This document shows, piece by piece, positions 25,346 to 33,326 of a DNA stretch of 64,000 nt. Made by a program: the position numbers and the translations under genes. The notes beneath the pieces are model-generated. The model was not told the origin of the DNA. It saw only the letters and a program-made list of their open reading frames with translations, and did no database searches. The stretch's first letter is position 1. Each line of letters starts with the position of its first letter. Source of the stretch: AP-15 sp963812675 (lineage in GTDB: Bacteria; Pseudomonadota; Alphaproteobacteria; ATCC43930; CGMCC-115725); NCBI GenBank assembly GCA_963812675.1, contig CAWEWR010000024.1, positions 372,001-436,000 of the forward strand, read 5' to 3'.

Positions 25346-27619
25346 TCAATGATGGAACAGGTTGAGCGCCGAGCCTTGGCGGAACCATTCGAGCTGCGAA
25401 GCGCTGAAGGTGTGGTTGAGCCGCAGCGTCTCGGTCGTGCCATCGGCATGCTTGATGCGGCACTCAACCGGCTGCCCCGGCGCCATCTCCTCCAACCCGA
25501 CGAGGCTGATGCGGTCATCCACCCGAATTCGGTCGTAATCGGCCCGATCCTGGAAGGTCAGCGCCAAGAGGCCCTGCTTTTTCAGATTGGATTCGTGGAT
25601 GCGCGCAAAGCTGCGGGCGATGACCGCCGTGCCGCCCAACAGGCGCGGTGACAAGGCGGCGTGCTCGCGGCTGCTGCCCTCGCCGTAATTGTCGTCGCCG
25701 ACCGCGACCCACCGGGTTCCACGGGCCTTGTAGTAGCGGGCGAGCTTGCCGATCGCCTGCCCCTTCTCGCCGGTCAGGACGTTGACGCCGGTGCCTGGCT
25801 CGTCGGTAAAGGCGTTGGTCGCGCCCATGAACATGTTGTCGCTGAACTTGTCCAAATGCCCGCGATAGCGCAGCCAAGGGCCGGCGGGGGAAATGTGGTC
25901 CGTCGTGGTCTTGCCCTTGGTTTTGATCAATACCGGCATGTCCACGAAATCCTTGTGGTCCCACGCCGCCCACGGCTCCATCAGTTGCAGCCGTTCGCTC
26001 TTCGGATCGACCTCTAGCTTGATCGCGCTGCCGTCCTCCGGCGGCGCGATGTAGGTAGCAAGGCCGGGGTCGAAACCGTGCGCCGGCACCTCGCGCGCGG
26101 GCTTCGGCGGGTCGAGCCGGAACGGCTTGCCTTCCGCGTCAGTCAGCGTGTCGGTCACCGGGTTGAACGACAGCCGCTTCGCCAACGCAAAGGCGGTGAC
26201 GATCTCCGGGCTGCCGATGAAGTTCATCGTCGTCGGCGACCCGTCGTTGCGCCGCGGGAAGTTGCGGTTGTACGAGGTGACGATGGTGTTCGGCACCGCA
26301 TCTGCCGCAACGGACCTGCGCCACTGGCCGATGCAGGGCCCGCAGGCATTCGCCAGCACAGTGCCGTCAATGTCCTTCAACGACTGCATCTGGCCGTCGC
26401 GCTCGATTGTCGCGCGCACCTGCTCGGAGCCCGGGGTCACGAGGAACGGCACGGCGGCCTTGAGCCCGTGCGCCTTTGCCTGCTCGGCAACGTCAGCGGC
26501 GCGGCTCATATCCTCGTAGGACGAGTTCGTGCAGCTGCCGATCAGGGCGGTCGAGATCTCGTCGATAAACCCGTTCTGCGGATCGGCCACCTCGGCCGCG
26601 AGCTTGGAGATCGGGCGCGCCCGGTCGGGCGAATGGGGACCGACCACGTAGGGCTCGAGTTTCGACAAATCGAGCTCGACCACGCGGTCGTAGAATTTCG
26701 CGGGATCGGCCTCGACCTCTTTGTCCGGTTCGAGAAGATGCTGGTTCTGCTGCATCAACGGGACGAGACTTTCCTTGCCGGTGGCGCGCAGGTATTTCGC
26801 CATGTGCTCGTCGGCCGGGAAAATCGAGGTCGTGGCGCCGAGCTCGGCGCCCATATTGGTGATCGTCGCCTTGCCGGTGGCGCTGATCGTGCGCGCGCCG
26901 GGGCCGATATATTCGACGATCGCGTTCGTCGCGCCGGACACGGTCAGCTGCCCGGCGACGTAGAGAATGACATCCTTAGGAGCGGTCCACCCGCCCATAT
27001 TGCCGGTGAGGTAAACCGCGATGTGCTTCGGGTAGAGCACCTCCCAGGGCAATCCGGCGATGACCTCGACCGCGTCGGCGCCACCCACTCCGACGGAACA
27101 GGCGCCGAGACCGCCGGCGTTCGGCGTGTGCAAGTCGGTGCCGATGATCAGCTCACCGGGGAAGGCGTACTGTTCCAGCACCACCTGGTGGATGATCCCG
27201 GCGCCGGGTCCCCAGAAGCCCAAACCGTATTTGGCCGCGGCGGAACGCAGAAAGTCATAGACTTCCTTGTTCTCGGCGAGCAACTCGCGCAAATCCGCGG
27301 CGCCCTCGACCCGCGCCTGGATCAGGTGGTCGCAGTGGATCGTCGCCGGCACGGCAACCTTGTCCCGGCGGGTCTGCATGAACTGGAGCAGCCCCGTTTG
27401 TCCCAGGACGTCCTGGAATACCACACGGTCGGGACGGACCAGCAGATAGCTCTTCCCCGGCTCCAGCTCCTGGTGTTCGGGATCGTCGAGGTGCCCCAGC
27501 AGGATCTTGTCGGCCAACGTCAACGGCCCGCCCAACCGGCGCCGCACCACCGCAAGGTTCCGCGCCATCGTCGCGTAGACCGCAGCCGCCATTTCCGGTG
27601 TCGATTCGATAGCCGCCAT
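25346..27619 (-). CDS. acn: aconitate hydratase (mitochondrial-type)
   Basis: Isomerises citrate and isocitrate in the TCA cycle, using a [4Fe-4S] cluster. At 757 aa it is shorter than AcnA/AcnB (about 860-890) and matches the mitochondrial-like class. The cluster Cys residues lie in IGSCTNSS (about 362) and ACGPCIGQW (about 425 and 428). DDNYGEGSSREHAA is the swivel-domain substrate loop. ATG 27619 follows AGAAGGG, so the 12 codons upstream are dropped. A perfect 16-bp tandem repeat lies 45-76 bases upstream. Confidence 0.94.
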   Translation of the reverse strand: MAAIESTPEMAAAVYATMARNLAVVRRRLGGPLTLADKILLGHLDDPEHQELEPGKSYLLVRPDRVVFQDVLGQTGLLQFMQTRRDKVAVPATIHCDHLIQARVEGAADLRELLAENKEVYDFLRSAAAKYGLGFWGPGAGIIHQVVLEQYAFPGELIIGTDLHTPNAGGLGACSVGVGGADAVEVIAGLPWEVLYPKHIAVYLTGNMGGWTAPKDVILYVAGQLTVSGATNAIVEYIGPGARTISATGKATITNMGAELGATTSIFPADEHMAKYLRATGKESLVPLMQQNQHLLEPDKEVEADPAKFYDRVVELDLSKLEPYVVGPHSPDRARPISKLAAEVADPQNGFIDEISTALIGSCTNSSYEDMSRAADVAEQAKAHGLKAAVPFLVTPGSEQVRATIERDGQMQSLKDIDGTVLANACGPCIGQWRRSVAADAVPNTIVTSYNRNFPRRNDGSPTTMNFIGSPEIVTAFALAKRLSFNPVTDTLTDAEGKPFRLDPPKPAREVPAHGFDPGLATYIAPPEDGSAIKLEVDPKSERLQLMEPWAAWDHKDFVDMPVLIKTKGKTTTDHISPAGPWLRYRGHLDKFSDNMFMGATNAFTDEPGTGVNVLTGEKGQAIGKLARYYKARGTRWVAVGDDNYGEGSSREHAALSPRLLGGTAVIARSFARIHESNLKKQGLLALTFQDRADYDRIRVDDRISLVGLEEMAPGQPVECRIKHADGTTETLRLNHTFSASQLEWFRQGSALNLFHH

Positions 27620-28046
27620 CGTCGAGCCCTTCTTGCCGTTCGTTCGGGGCAACACCCGCCGCGCCCCTCGTCTATATCACCCCTCGTCTATATCAGATGA
27701 GCGCGATCGGTCTCGATGCAAATTATCGGGATTTGGCCGAAGCCCTCTGCGCCCCGTACAAGGAAGCTGCCCAGCCCGGAGGCCGACCGCACAACTTATC
27801 GTTGAGCTCACCGCTCCTGATTGACCTGTTTCTTTAGGACGAGAACAGGTCGAAATTCCCCAAATGGTTGTCGGTGCGGTTAGGCCGAAATGGGTTTCTC
27901 CAAAAATCGAAGGATCCGCCGCCACGTTCCATTTACTCCACGAGCCCGGTTTCGCTCCGAAGTACCATGCGATTGTGGCAATTTAAGCGGTGCCGTTTCC
28001 GCGCTGATGCTTTGCGGCTATCCGGTGCGCACGCGCTCACCAGCCG
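27620..28046. other. intergenic region upstream of aconitase
   Basis: No gene seen. Apart from a 16-bp tandem repeat near 27.68 kb I find no distinctive structure. Confidence 0.5.
27664..27695. repeat. perfect 16-bp tandem repeat upstream of aconitase
   Basis: CCCCTCGTCTATATCA twice with no gap. Read on the aconitase strand, each unit contains GATATAGA, which resembles a -10 element, so the duplication may double a promoter element. Confidence 0.6.
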
Positions 28047-29243
28047 CTAGAGGATGGCGTTCGACCACGCCCGGTGGCCGGCGCCGAGACGCTCGAGCGT
28101 GTCGTCGACGACGGTCAAATCAGAATTGAAGCGGTTGAGCTGGCCTATCATCGCTTTTCGCAGCGGTTCCGTGTCCGTCGGTACCTGCCCCTTATCGGCC
28201 CAAAACCGCTTGCGGGTATCAAAGTAGCCGATCGTGTCAAGGAAAGCGGCAGCGAAATAGTAGGAGTCAATCACCATGTCGCCCTTGTCGGGATTTATGA
28301 TTTCTCCCGTGTCTCTCACCGAATATTCAAGGCACCAGTCGAGCATCTTTGCGACCTCCTGACTTGCCTGTCGCCGCTGGTCAGCGCGCATGTGGGGCCA
28401 GCCGCGGAAGAAGAGCTCGACCACGTCATAATTGTTGTGATCCGACATCTTTGAATTTTCGAGCCACCCTTCCGGGTATTGCTGGTCCTTGATCGCGAGC
28501 AGTGTATCGATGAGGCGCTGCCACCAGCGCACCAGGTGAGGCGCATAGCGCACCATGTGAAACGTCAGGCTGAGATCCGTCGTTGTGATCTCATTTCCCT
28601 TGTTGTCGATGATGTAAGTGACGCCGAAAAAACCGGTTTCCGGGTCTTGCCAATCTCGGACGAAGCGTTCGAACGCGGGTACGAGGCCGGGTCCACTCAA
28701 ATAACTGGCTTGACCACCCTTCAGCACGAGGCGCGCGATCACCGATACCGCGAGGTTGAGTTCCTTGCGATTGTCCCGCCCGCAGCGCACTACATCTGAC
28801 CAGCATAAATCCTGCAGATAAGTAATCATCCGCCCGGGATCATTGATCGGATCGAGAAACGTCGGCTGCAAGCGCCACGGCCACTGCCTGGCCAGGAGCT
28901 GGTCCGTTGAGCGGTCGAGTTTCAAAAAGAAAACGTCAGTGCCGGGGGCGAAACTGCCGCCGCAATCCTGCGTCAGCCCATCGGGCGGGTTGGTGCAAAC
29001 AACGGCCGCCTTTAGCCGCTCGACAGCCTCGCGGGCGGCCTTGTAGTCGCTGGTGCAGTTAATGCGCCATTCCGCCTCGTATAGGTGCGCCCTCGCCCAA
29101 CTCGTGTCGCACCCCGCAAATTCGCGCTCGGAAAGCGTTTCTTCGGCGCCCTCCATTACCTCGTTCGCTTCCTTCGAAAGCGCGTGCATTTTCGGGAAAG
29201 CAGCAAACAGCGCAGATTTGGGCTTGTAGGAAGAATGTGCCAT
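28047..29243 (-). CDS. unrecognised 398-aa protein, mostly alpha-helical
   Basis: I do not recognise this protein. It is soluble, with no signal peptide or membrane helix. It is rich in aromatic residues, with a repeated pattern of amphipathic helix pairs suggestive of an alpha/alpha-toroid. Notable segments are DPETGFFGVTYI, TTDLSLTFHMVRYAPH, PEGWLENSKMSDHNNYDVVE and GDMVIDSYYFAAAFLDTIGY. The acidic/aromatic mix would suit a carbohydrate or terpenoid pocket, but this is only a guess. ATG 29243 is used. It sits at the edge of the accessory island. Confidence 0.72.
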   Translation of the reverse strand: MAHSSYKPKSALFAAFPKMHALSKEANEVMEGAEETLSEREFAGCDTSWARAHLYEAEWRINCTSDYKAAREAVERLKAAVVCTNPPDGLTQDCGGSFAPGTDVFFLKLDRSTDQLLARQWPWRLQPTFLDPINDPGRMITYLQDLCWSDVVRCGRDNRKELNLAVSVIARLVLKGGQASYLSGPGLVPAFERFVRDWQDPETGFFGVTYIIDNKGNEITTTDLSLTFHMVRYAPHLVRWWQRLIDTLLAIKDQQYPEGWLENSKMSDHNNYDVVELFFRGWPHMRADQRRQASQEVAKMLDWCLEYSVRDTGEIINPDKGDMVIDSYYFAAAFLDTIGYFDTRKRFWADKGQVPTDTEPLRKAMIGQLNRFNSDLTVVDDTLERLGAGHRAWSNAIL

Positions 29244-29318
29244 CGCCGTCTTCTAGGAGCTGCTTCGAAGCATGAGTACACCTGCTGCACGACTAATGCA
29301 TTATACTTGTGCGAGCGT

Positions 29319-29433
29319 ACCTTCCGTAGAAGAGCCCATGACCTCGCCGGCCAACAGCAGGCCGCGCGAACGTTCGTTACGGTCTGCGCACCGACGACCG
29401 GGTAGGACACGCGCGCGACACAGCGGTCCTGCG
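29319..29433 (-). pseudogene. GMC oxidoreductase fragment 1
   Basis: About 115 bases match the intact GMC gene region around 35108-35225 (VARVSYPVVGAQT and RSRGLLLAGEVM in two different frames). The frame is broken by small indels. It covers roughly residues 292-330 of the intact protein, with no start or stop of its own. Confidence 0.75.
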
Positions 29434-29506
29434 CTTTCCTGCAGACCACCGGATTCGTGACCGAGCACACCGATGCGTCCTCGGGCGGCTGCGCGGTGCG
29501 ATCCGT

Positions 29507-29803
29507 TCACGGCAACTTGTCAGGCCATCGCTGGGCGCCGTGCAGTATCGTGATGATCTGAACGATGTCACCTCTGACCCGATAGGGTACAATGTAGGGT
29601 GTACGCGGGATGACGAGTTCGCGTGTGCCGGCGACGCGGCCCGGTCGGCCGAGGCCAGGAGATGCCGCCAAACGCGTCACCGCCGCCCGAATTCGCTCGA
29701 TCATGCCGCCCGCCGCGGTCGGATTGTTCGCGGCAACGTGCTCGTAAATGTCTTCTAGTCGGCGAAAATAGCGGGGAGCATATTCGAGGCGGCGAGAGAT
29801 CAC
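29507..29803 (-). CDS. RelE/ParE-family toxin
   Basis: A 98-aa toxin with the ParE/RelE layout. Helices at residues 5-42 (PRYFRRLEDIYEHVAANNP) are followed by strands carrying GRPGRVAGTRELVIPRTPYIVPYRV and a C-terminal IITILHGAQRWP. The conserved Arg and the HGAQRWP end fit ParE-type gyrase poisons, though RelE-type RNase action cannot be excluded. Its start overlaps the antitoxin stop by ATGA. Confidence 0.88.
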   Translation of the reverse strand: MISRRLEYAPRYFRRLEDIYEHVAANNPTAAGGMIERIRAAVTRLAASPGLGRPGRVAGTRELVIPRTPYIVPYRVRGDIVQIITILHGAQRWPDKLP

Positions 29804-30048
29804 CCTGGCTGCAAGAGCCGGTTATACCGCTCCTCGGCTTGTTGCTCGGACAGAGTCTCGCCTAAGTCGAGCTCCTTTATTCCATCCGTGATCTCGCCAA
29901 TCTGCCACTCGTTGAGTTCGACGTACGCCGCGATCGCTTCTGCCGCAAGAAACGACTTCGAGCGCTTTGTGCTCCGCGCCAATGCCTCGAGCTTTAGGTT
30001 CAACGCGCCGTCGATCCTAGTGGTTAGGACCATTGTGTCTGCGCTCAT
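29800..30048 (-). CDS. ParD-like / ribbon-helix-helix antitoxin
   Basis: An 82-aa antitoxin. Residues 5-45 form a ribbon-helix-helix (VLTTRIDGALNLKLEALARSTKRSKSFLAAEAIAAYV) for DNA binding. The acidic C-terminus would wrap the toxin. It precedes the toxin with a four-base overlap. Two abutting 15-bp iterons lie 27-56 bases upstream of the start and probably form its operator. Confidence 0.87.
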   Translation of the reverse strand: MSADTMVLTTRIDGALNLKLEALARSTKRSKSFLAAEAIAAYVELNEWQIGEITDGIKELDLGETLSEQQAEERYNRLLQPG

Positions 30049-30074
30049 GTCAGATAGTGAGCCTGTCTGATTTG

Positions 30075-30104
30075 AATGTGTACAAATGCAATGTATACAA
30101 ATGC
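30075..30104. promoter_or_regulatory. two 15-bp iterons upstream of toxin-antitoxin pair 1
   Basis: AATGTGTACAAATGC at 30075-30089 and AATGTATACAAATGC at 30090-30104 abut and differ by one base. They lie upstream of the antitoxin start at 30048 and are a likely RHH-dimer operator overlapping the promoter. Confidence 0.6.
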
Positions 30105-30155
30105 ATCAGCCCGGTCAATTGCCTGTTCAGCCGGCCCTGGATGAGCCGCCAGTCT

Positions 30156-30387
30156 TTTGCCGCGCGGCGCCCTTCTCGGCGATCATGATCGTCGGCGCGT
30201 GGTGTTCGTGAAGGTGACCGCCGGCATCAGCCGGCGTAAAGGTGCATTGCACATCGGGGGTCGCACTCCTCCAATACGTTGGCCGAGGCGGCGAGGATCG
30301 AGGGGCTGTAGGTCAGCATGCCTTTGCCGGTGCAAAGCCAGCGCATGACCTCGCCGGCCAGAGCCAGGCCGCGCGAGCGCTCGTTGG
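30156..30387 (-). pseudogene. GMC oxidoreductase fragment 2 (internally deleted)
   Basis: Matches the C-terminal coding end of the intact GMC gene (around 34500-34590), then jumps to the region around 35016-35176, missing about 430 bases. The junction lies near 30235 (GCCGGCATCA|GCCGGCG), with a short GCCGG repeat on both sides that suggests deletion between microhomologies. Confidence 0.75.
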
Positions 30388-30463
30388 GAGGCGACGAGGA
30401 GCCGCGAAAGGTTATCGCGCGAAAACATAGATTCTTGAGCTGACCTCCGCTTTTCGAGCAGGA

Positions 30464-30760
30464 TTAGGGCGCGGCCGGTGGCCACAACATGGCCCCATGC
30501 AGCACCCGGAGGATCACGACCGTTCGCGGATCGGCGGCGTCGACACTGTAGACGACAAGATACGGCAGGCGAGAAATCACGAGCTCGCGCGTCCCGGGCG
30601 ACCGGCCCGGCCTGCCCCGCAACGGGAAATCATCGAGCTGCCGCACCGCATCCAATATTCGCTGTCCGATCCGCGAGGCGGCGGCCCGGTTGTTGGCAGC
30701 GATCCATCGAACAATGCCGAGGAAATCGTCGTTCGCCGGCTTGGTCCAGCGGATCGTCAC
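30464..30760 (-). CDS. RelE/ParE-family toxin
   Basis: A 98-aa ParE-like toxin. Helical N-terminus (ANDDFLGIVRWIAANNRAAA), then FPLRGRPGRSPGTRELVISRLPYLVVYSV and the terminal LRVLHGAMLWP. Same length and layout as the toxin at 29.5 kb but clearly diverged, so this is a second system and not a recent duplicate. It overlaps its antitoxin by ATGA. Confidence 0.9.
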   Translation of the reverse strand: MTIRWTKPANDDFLGIVRWIAANNRAAASRIGQRILDAVRQLDDFPLRGRPGRSPGTRELVISRLPYLVVYSVDAADPRTVVILRVLHGAMLWPPAAP

Positions 30761-31005
30761 GGACGGGGTTTGACGACCCGTTCAAATGCCGCGACGACCG
30801 TCGCGTGATCGACAACCTGGCCGGCCTGCAGCGCTTGCTTGCCGTCCTCGACAGCCGCCAGGAATTGCTGCTCATTGGCGACATAGGATCGCAGCGCCTC
30901 GTTGATGAGCCAGGACTTGCTGCGGCCCGTCGCTTCGGCCAGCAGCTCGAGCTCGTGGTCGAGATCGGCATCGACACGGGCGGCTATGGTCACGGACTTT
31001 GACAT
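30757..31005 (-). CDS. ribbon-helix-helix antitoxin (CopG/ParD-like)
   Basis: An 82-aa antitoxin. The RHH domain covers residues 4-45 (VTIAARVDADLDHELELLAEATGRSKSWLINEALRSYV), and an acidic toxin-binding tail follows. ATG 31005 was chosen over the upstream in-frame ATG because the RHH strand starts at residue 4 from here. A perfect dyad, ACAATG-TTTA-CATTGT, lies 24-39 bases upstream and overlaps a TACAAT -10 box. Confidence 0.88.
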   Translation of the reverse strand: MSKSVTIAARVDADLDHELELLAEATGRSKSWLINEALRSYVANEQQFLAAVEDGKQALQAGQVVDHATVVAAFERVVKPRP

Positions 31006-31028
31006 TGCGGTCCCTCGGATGGGAGCAA

Positions 31029-31045
31029 ACAATGTTTACATTGTA
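31029..31045 (-). promoter_or_regulatory. operator/promoter of toxin-antitoxin pair 2
   Basis: ACAATG-TTTA-CATTGT (31029-31044) is a perfect dyad. On the antitoxin strand TACAAT (31040-31045) is a good -10 element, with a weak TTGCTC -35 at 31063-31068 and a 17-base spacer. An RHH antitoxin bound here would block the promoter. Confidence 0.62.
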
Positions 31046-31087
31046 GCGCATCGGCGTTCGGGGAGCAAATCGCACAGGCTGACACCG

Positions 31088-31531
31088 GCAGGAAGTGCAG
31101 CTGGCGTAATAGCAGGTGCCGCCGTTGCGCCGCGCGTAATCGAGCAGTTCGTTGTCGGTCTGGATCTGGGGGCCTGGCAGGGTTTCTTCGCGGACGAACT
31201 GCTGCAGCGCGGGTGCGGAGAACATCCGCCGGGCAAAACGCAAACCGCCGATGATGGCGCGCCGGTCGGCTTCCTCCGACAGGTAGCGCGGGTTGATTGC
31301 CGGCGCGTCGCCCGGGCGGTTCGACTTGGCCTCGACATAGCCGCGCGACAGAGGCCTAATCTGCCAGGGGCCGGCGCTGAGGCCCGGCGTCTCCTCGAGT
31401 TCGCCGATCTGGCCGCCCTTGAAGCTGCCCGGCGCAAAGGTGACCTTGCATGTCGGGGTCGCCGATTCCTCCAATACCTTGGCCGACGCGGCGACGATCG
31501 AGGGGCTGTAGGTCAGCATGCCTTTGCCGAT
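31088..31531 (-). pseudogene. GMC oxidoreductase fragment 3 (C-terminal part)
   Basis: About 444 bases match intact residues 328-475 and keep one open frame (LTYSPSIVAAS to NGGTCYYASCT). The N-terminal FAD-binding half is absent. The catalytic His of the intact protein (CYHASC, His469) is Tyr here (CYYASC). The frame then runs into the toxin-antitoxin promoter. Fragments 2 and 3 share bases that differ from the intact gene, pointing to a common lost paralogue. Confidence 0.8.
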
Positions 31532-31580
31532 GATAGTCGCTGCTAAAATCTGTCATCAAGCATAAAGAAATTGATCCGAG

Positions 31581-31622
31581 TGTGACATAGATCACACCGC
31601 TGGCCGGATCGTTTGGTATGCT
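31581..31622 (+). promoter_or_regulatory. CRP-type class II promoter of the two-gene cassette
   Basis: TGTGA-CATAGA-TCACA (31581-31596) is a perfect CRP consensus. An extended -10, TGG-TATGCT, has its hexamer at 31617-31622. The likely transcription start near 31630 puts the CRP centre at about -41.5, the class II position where CRP replaces the -35 element. It drives the gene starting at 31695. Confidence 0.68.
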
Positions 31623-31694
31623 TTCAGCCCGTATCCGTCCGCTACGCCTGACGAAGGGCACGAGGGAGTGGCGGCTCCACGGGGAGGTAGAGTA

Positions 31695-33251
31695 ATGAAC
31701 ATTGAAAGCAACGCAGCTAATCTGGTAATTTTGCTTTCCATTTTACTGATGACAATCTTGGCCTATCGAAGCTTTGTGCTGCGCGAAGTCAAATTTGATG
31801 GTGCTTCGGTAGCGTCGAATCTGCTTACGAATCGACTGTATTTGAGTAGCGGCTTTATTTTTTACTGGTTATTGGTAATGCTTTCTTACACGGTAATTAC
31901 GTATTATTGGGGTCCACTGAGTAAAATCGTTGCGCCCTATCTAAACAAGACACCCCTTGAGAAGCTCCTTGGCGATGGTAATCAGACACCGGATGCGATT
32001 GTGCCGTTGGTGGTGGCGTGCGCCGCTGCTTGGGCGCTCGTGTGGGACGCGAAATACAATCCATTTAGGATCATGCTGGAGTTTGCACTCGATCTGATCC
32101 GCGTGCCAGATAAGGCATTGACGACATTGGACAAACTGCGGGCGGCCAAATTCCGCCGGCCGCCGCCCGAGGAGGCTGTCGCAATTGCGGCGGACGAGGA
32201 TATTCTTAATTGCCAGCCGGACGACTTCCGTTTGGAGCGCAAAGATCTGCTATATCGCTGGGCACATCTCTGTCACCTGCGCTATCTGCTTTTTGAGTAT
32301 TTGCGCGACGATTCAGAACGGGGGCGCGCATGGAGTGGCAGTCATCGCCGTGGCGCACAGATTATTACAAGACTCAAATGGGCGGATCTGGATAAGTCCT
32401 ACCGAGACCTCGCGCCGCGTTTTGGAACTTGGCGCGACAGCGCCAAACGGGATCTGGATGAGGCCATAGAAATTTTCTCCGCCATCAACGATCTGAAGGA
32501 AAAGCATTATCGTCTACTAGCCTGCCTGATTGTCTGTGTAAGCGGAAATGAACGCGAAATTTGGGAAAGACTGCAACAGCTGAGCAGAGATCCGGTGCAA
32601 CCGGTGCCGGGTGACCTCACCCGCTACTTAATCTCGTTTTGTGCCAGTCTGTCAGCGTCGATCCTGATTGGCCGTGAACTCTCGGTATCTCTCTATCTAA
32701 ACCTGATCGGCTTTTCTGATAAAATCTCACATTTTGACATAAACCGTTTAAAATTTTGGGTCCTGGTGTCGCTGCTGATTTATACGCCGCCGATAACCCT
32801 GATGTTCGCGTTCCGGCGATGGATGCGCGACCAATTTCCTTTCAACAAGAAGCGCTATTGGGGCATCTATGCTTCATTTGGCCTGCTGGCCTTTATTATA
32901 ACCATCCTCGTATTGCCGGAATTACGCTTTCACGGGCATGCGTCACAGTGGTTCAGCGCGGAGTATTGGGAGACGGTGTGGGATGACCTACTGTGGGGGC
33001 TGATGCCGTGCTTTTTGACTGGGATGGTCGCCTACAGAATGGATAGCCCCGCCACCTGTAGAGACCAACCGCGAGCTGTATTGCTCGACCGGACACGCGC
33101 AGCGCTAATCTGTGCTGCGGCTGGCGGAGCCTTTTCGCTTCTCGGTGCGTTGGGCTCTTCAACGCTGAGCTCTCCAGAAAAATTTGTTGTTGTTTGCACG
33201 GTTACATTGCTCGGAGGTACCGCCGGCTGGCTATCTCGCTTCAAAACTTAG
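31695..33251 (+). CDS. unrecognised multi-pass membrane protein, AT-rich cassette gene 1
   Basis: I do not recognise it. It has 518 aa with three N-terminal membrane segments (about residues 10-28, 47-66 and 97-113). A cytosolic helical region follows (about 115-300), and then about five or six more segments in the C-terminal 200 residues. The cytosolic part is charged (LERKDLLYRWAHLCHLRYLLFEYLRDD). ATG 31695 is preceded by GGGGAGG. Base composition is visibly richer in A+T than the chromosomal neighbours, and 75 bases separate it from gene 2 on the same strand. Membrane anchoring plus horizontal-transfer signs would fit a defence or stress module, but nothing proves it. Confidence 0.78.
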   Translation: MNIESNAANLVILLSILLMTILAYRSFVLREVKFDGASVASNLLTNRLYLSSGFIFYWLLVMLSYTVITYYWGPLSKIVAPYLNKTPLEKLLGDGNQTPDAIVPLVVACAAAWALVWDAKYNPFRIMLEFALDLIRVPDKALTTLDKLRAAKFRRPPPEEAVAIAADEDILNCQPDDFRLERKDLLYRWAHLCHLRYLLFEYLRDDSERGRAWSGSHRRGAQIITRLKWADLDKSYRDLAPRFGTWRDSAKRDLDEAIEIFSAINDLKEKHYRLLACLIVCVSGNEREIWERLQQLSRDPVQPVPGDLTRYLISFCASLSASILIGRELSVSLYLNLIGFSDKISHFDINRLKFWVLVSLLIYTPPITLMFAFRRWMRDQFPFNKKRYWGIYASFGLLAFIITILVLPELRFHGHASQWFSAEYWETVWDDLLWGLMPCFLTGMVAYRMDSPATCRDQPRAVLLDRTRAALICAAAGGAFSLLGALGSSTLSSPEKFVVVCTVTLLGGTAGWLSRFKT

Positions 33252-33326
33252 CGTATTTGCACTATCCTATTCTTAGCAGTTCCTGTGTCCATCCGCGAGC
33301 CGCGTCGTTAATGAGGGAGAGTTTTA

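Noticed and set aside
26078..27700. Long open frame (540 codons) opposite aconitase
   Set aside because: It is the antisense shadow of a strongly matched aconitase gene in high-GC DNA, with Arg/Gly/Ala-rich, non-family sequence.
29319..31531. The three GMC fragments as one gene interrupted by toxin-antitoxin insertion
   Set aside because: The order of residues along the strand does not fit: fragment 1 (earlier residues) lies downstream of fragment 3 (later residues), and fragment 2 overlaps both.
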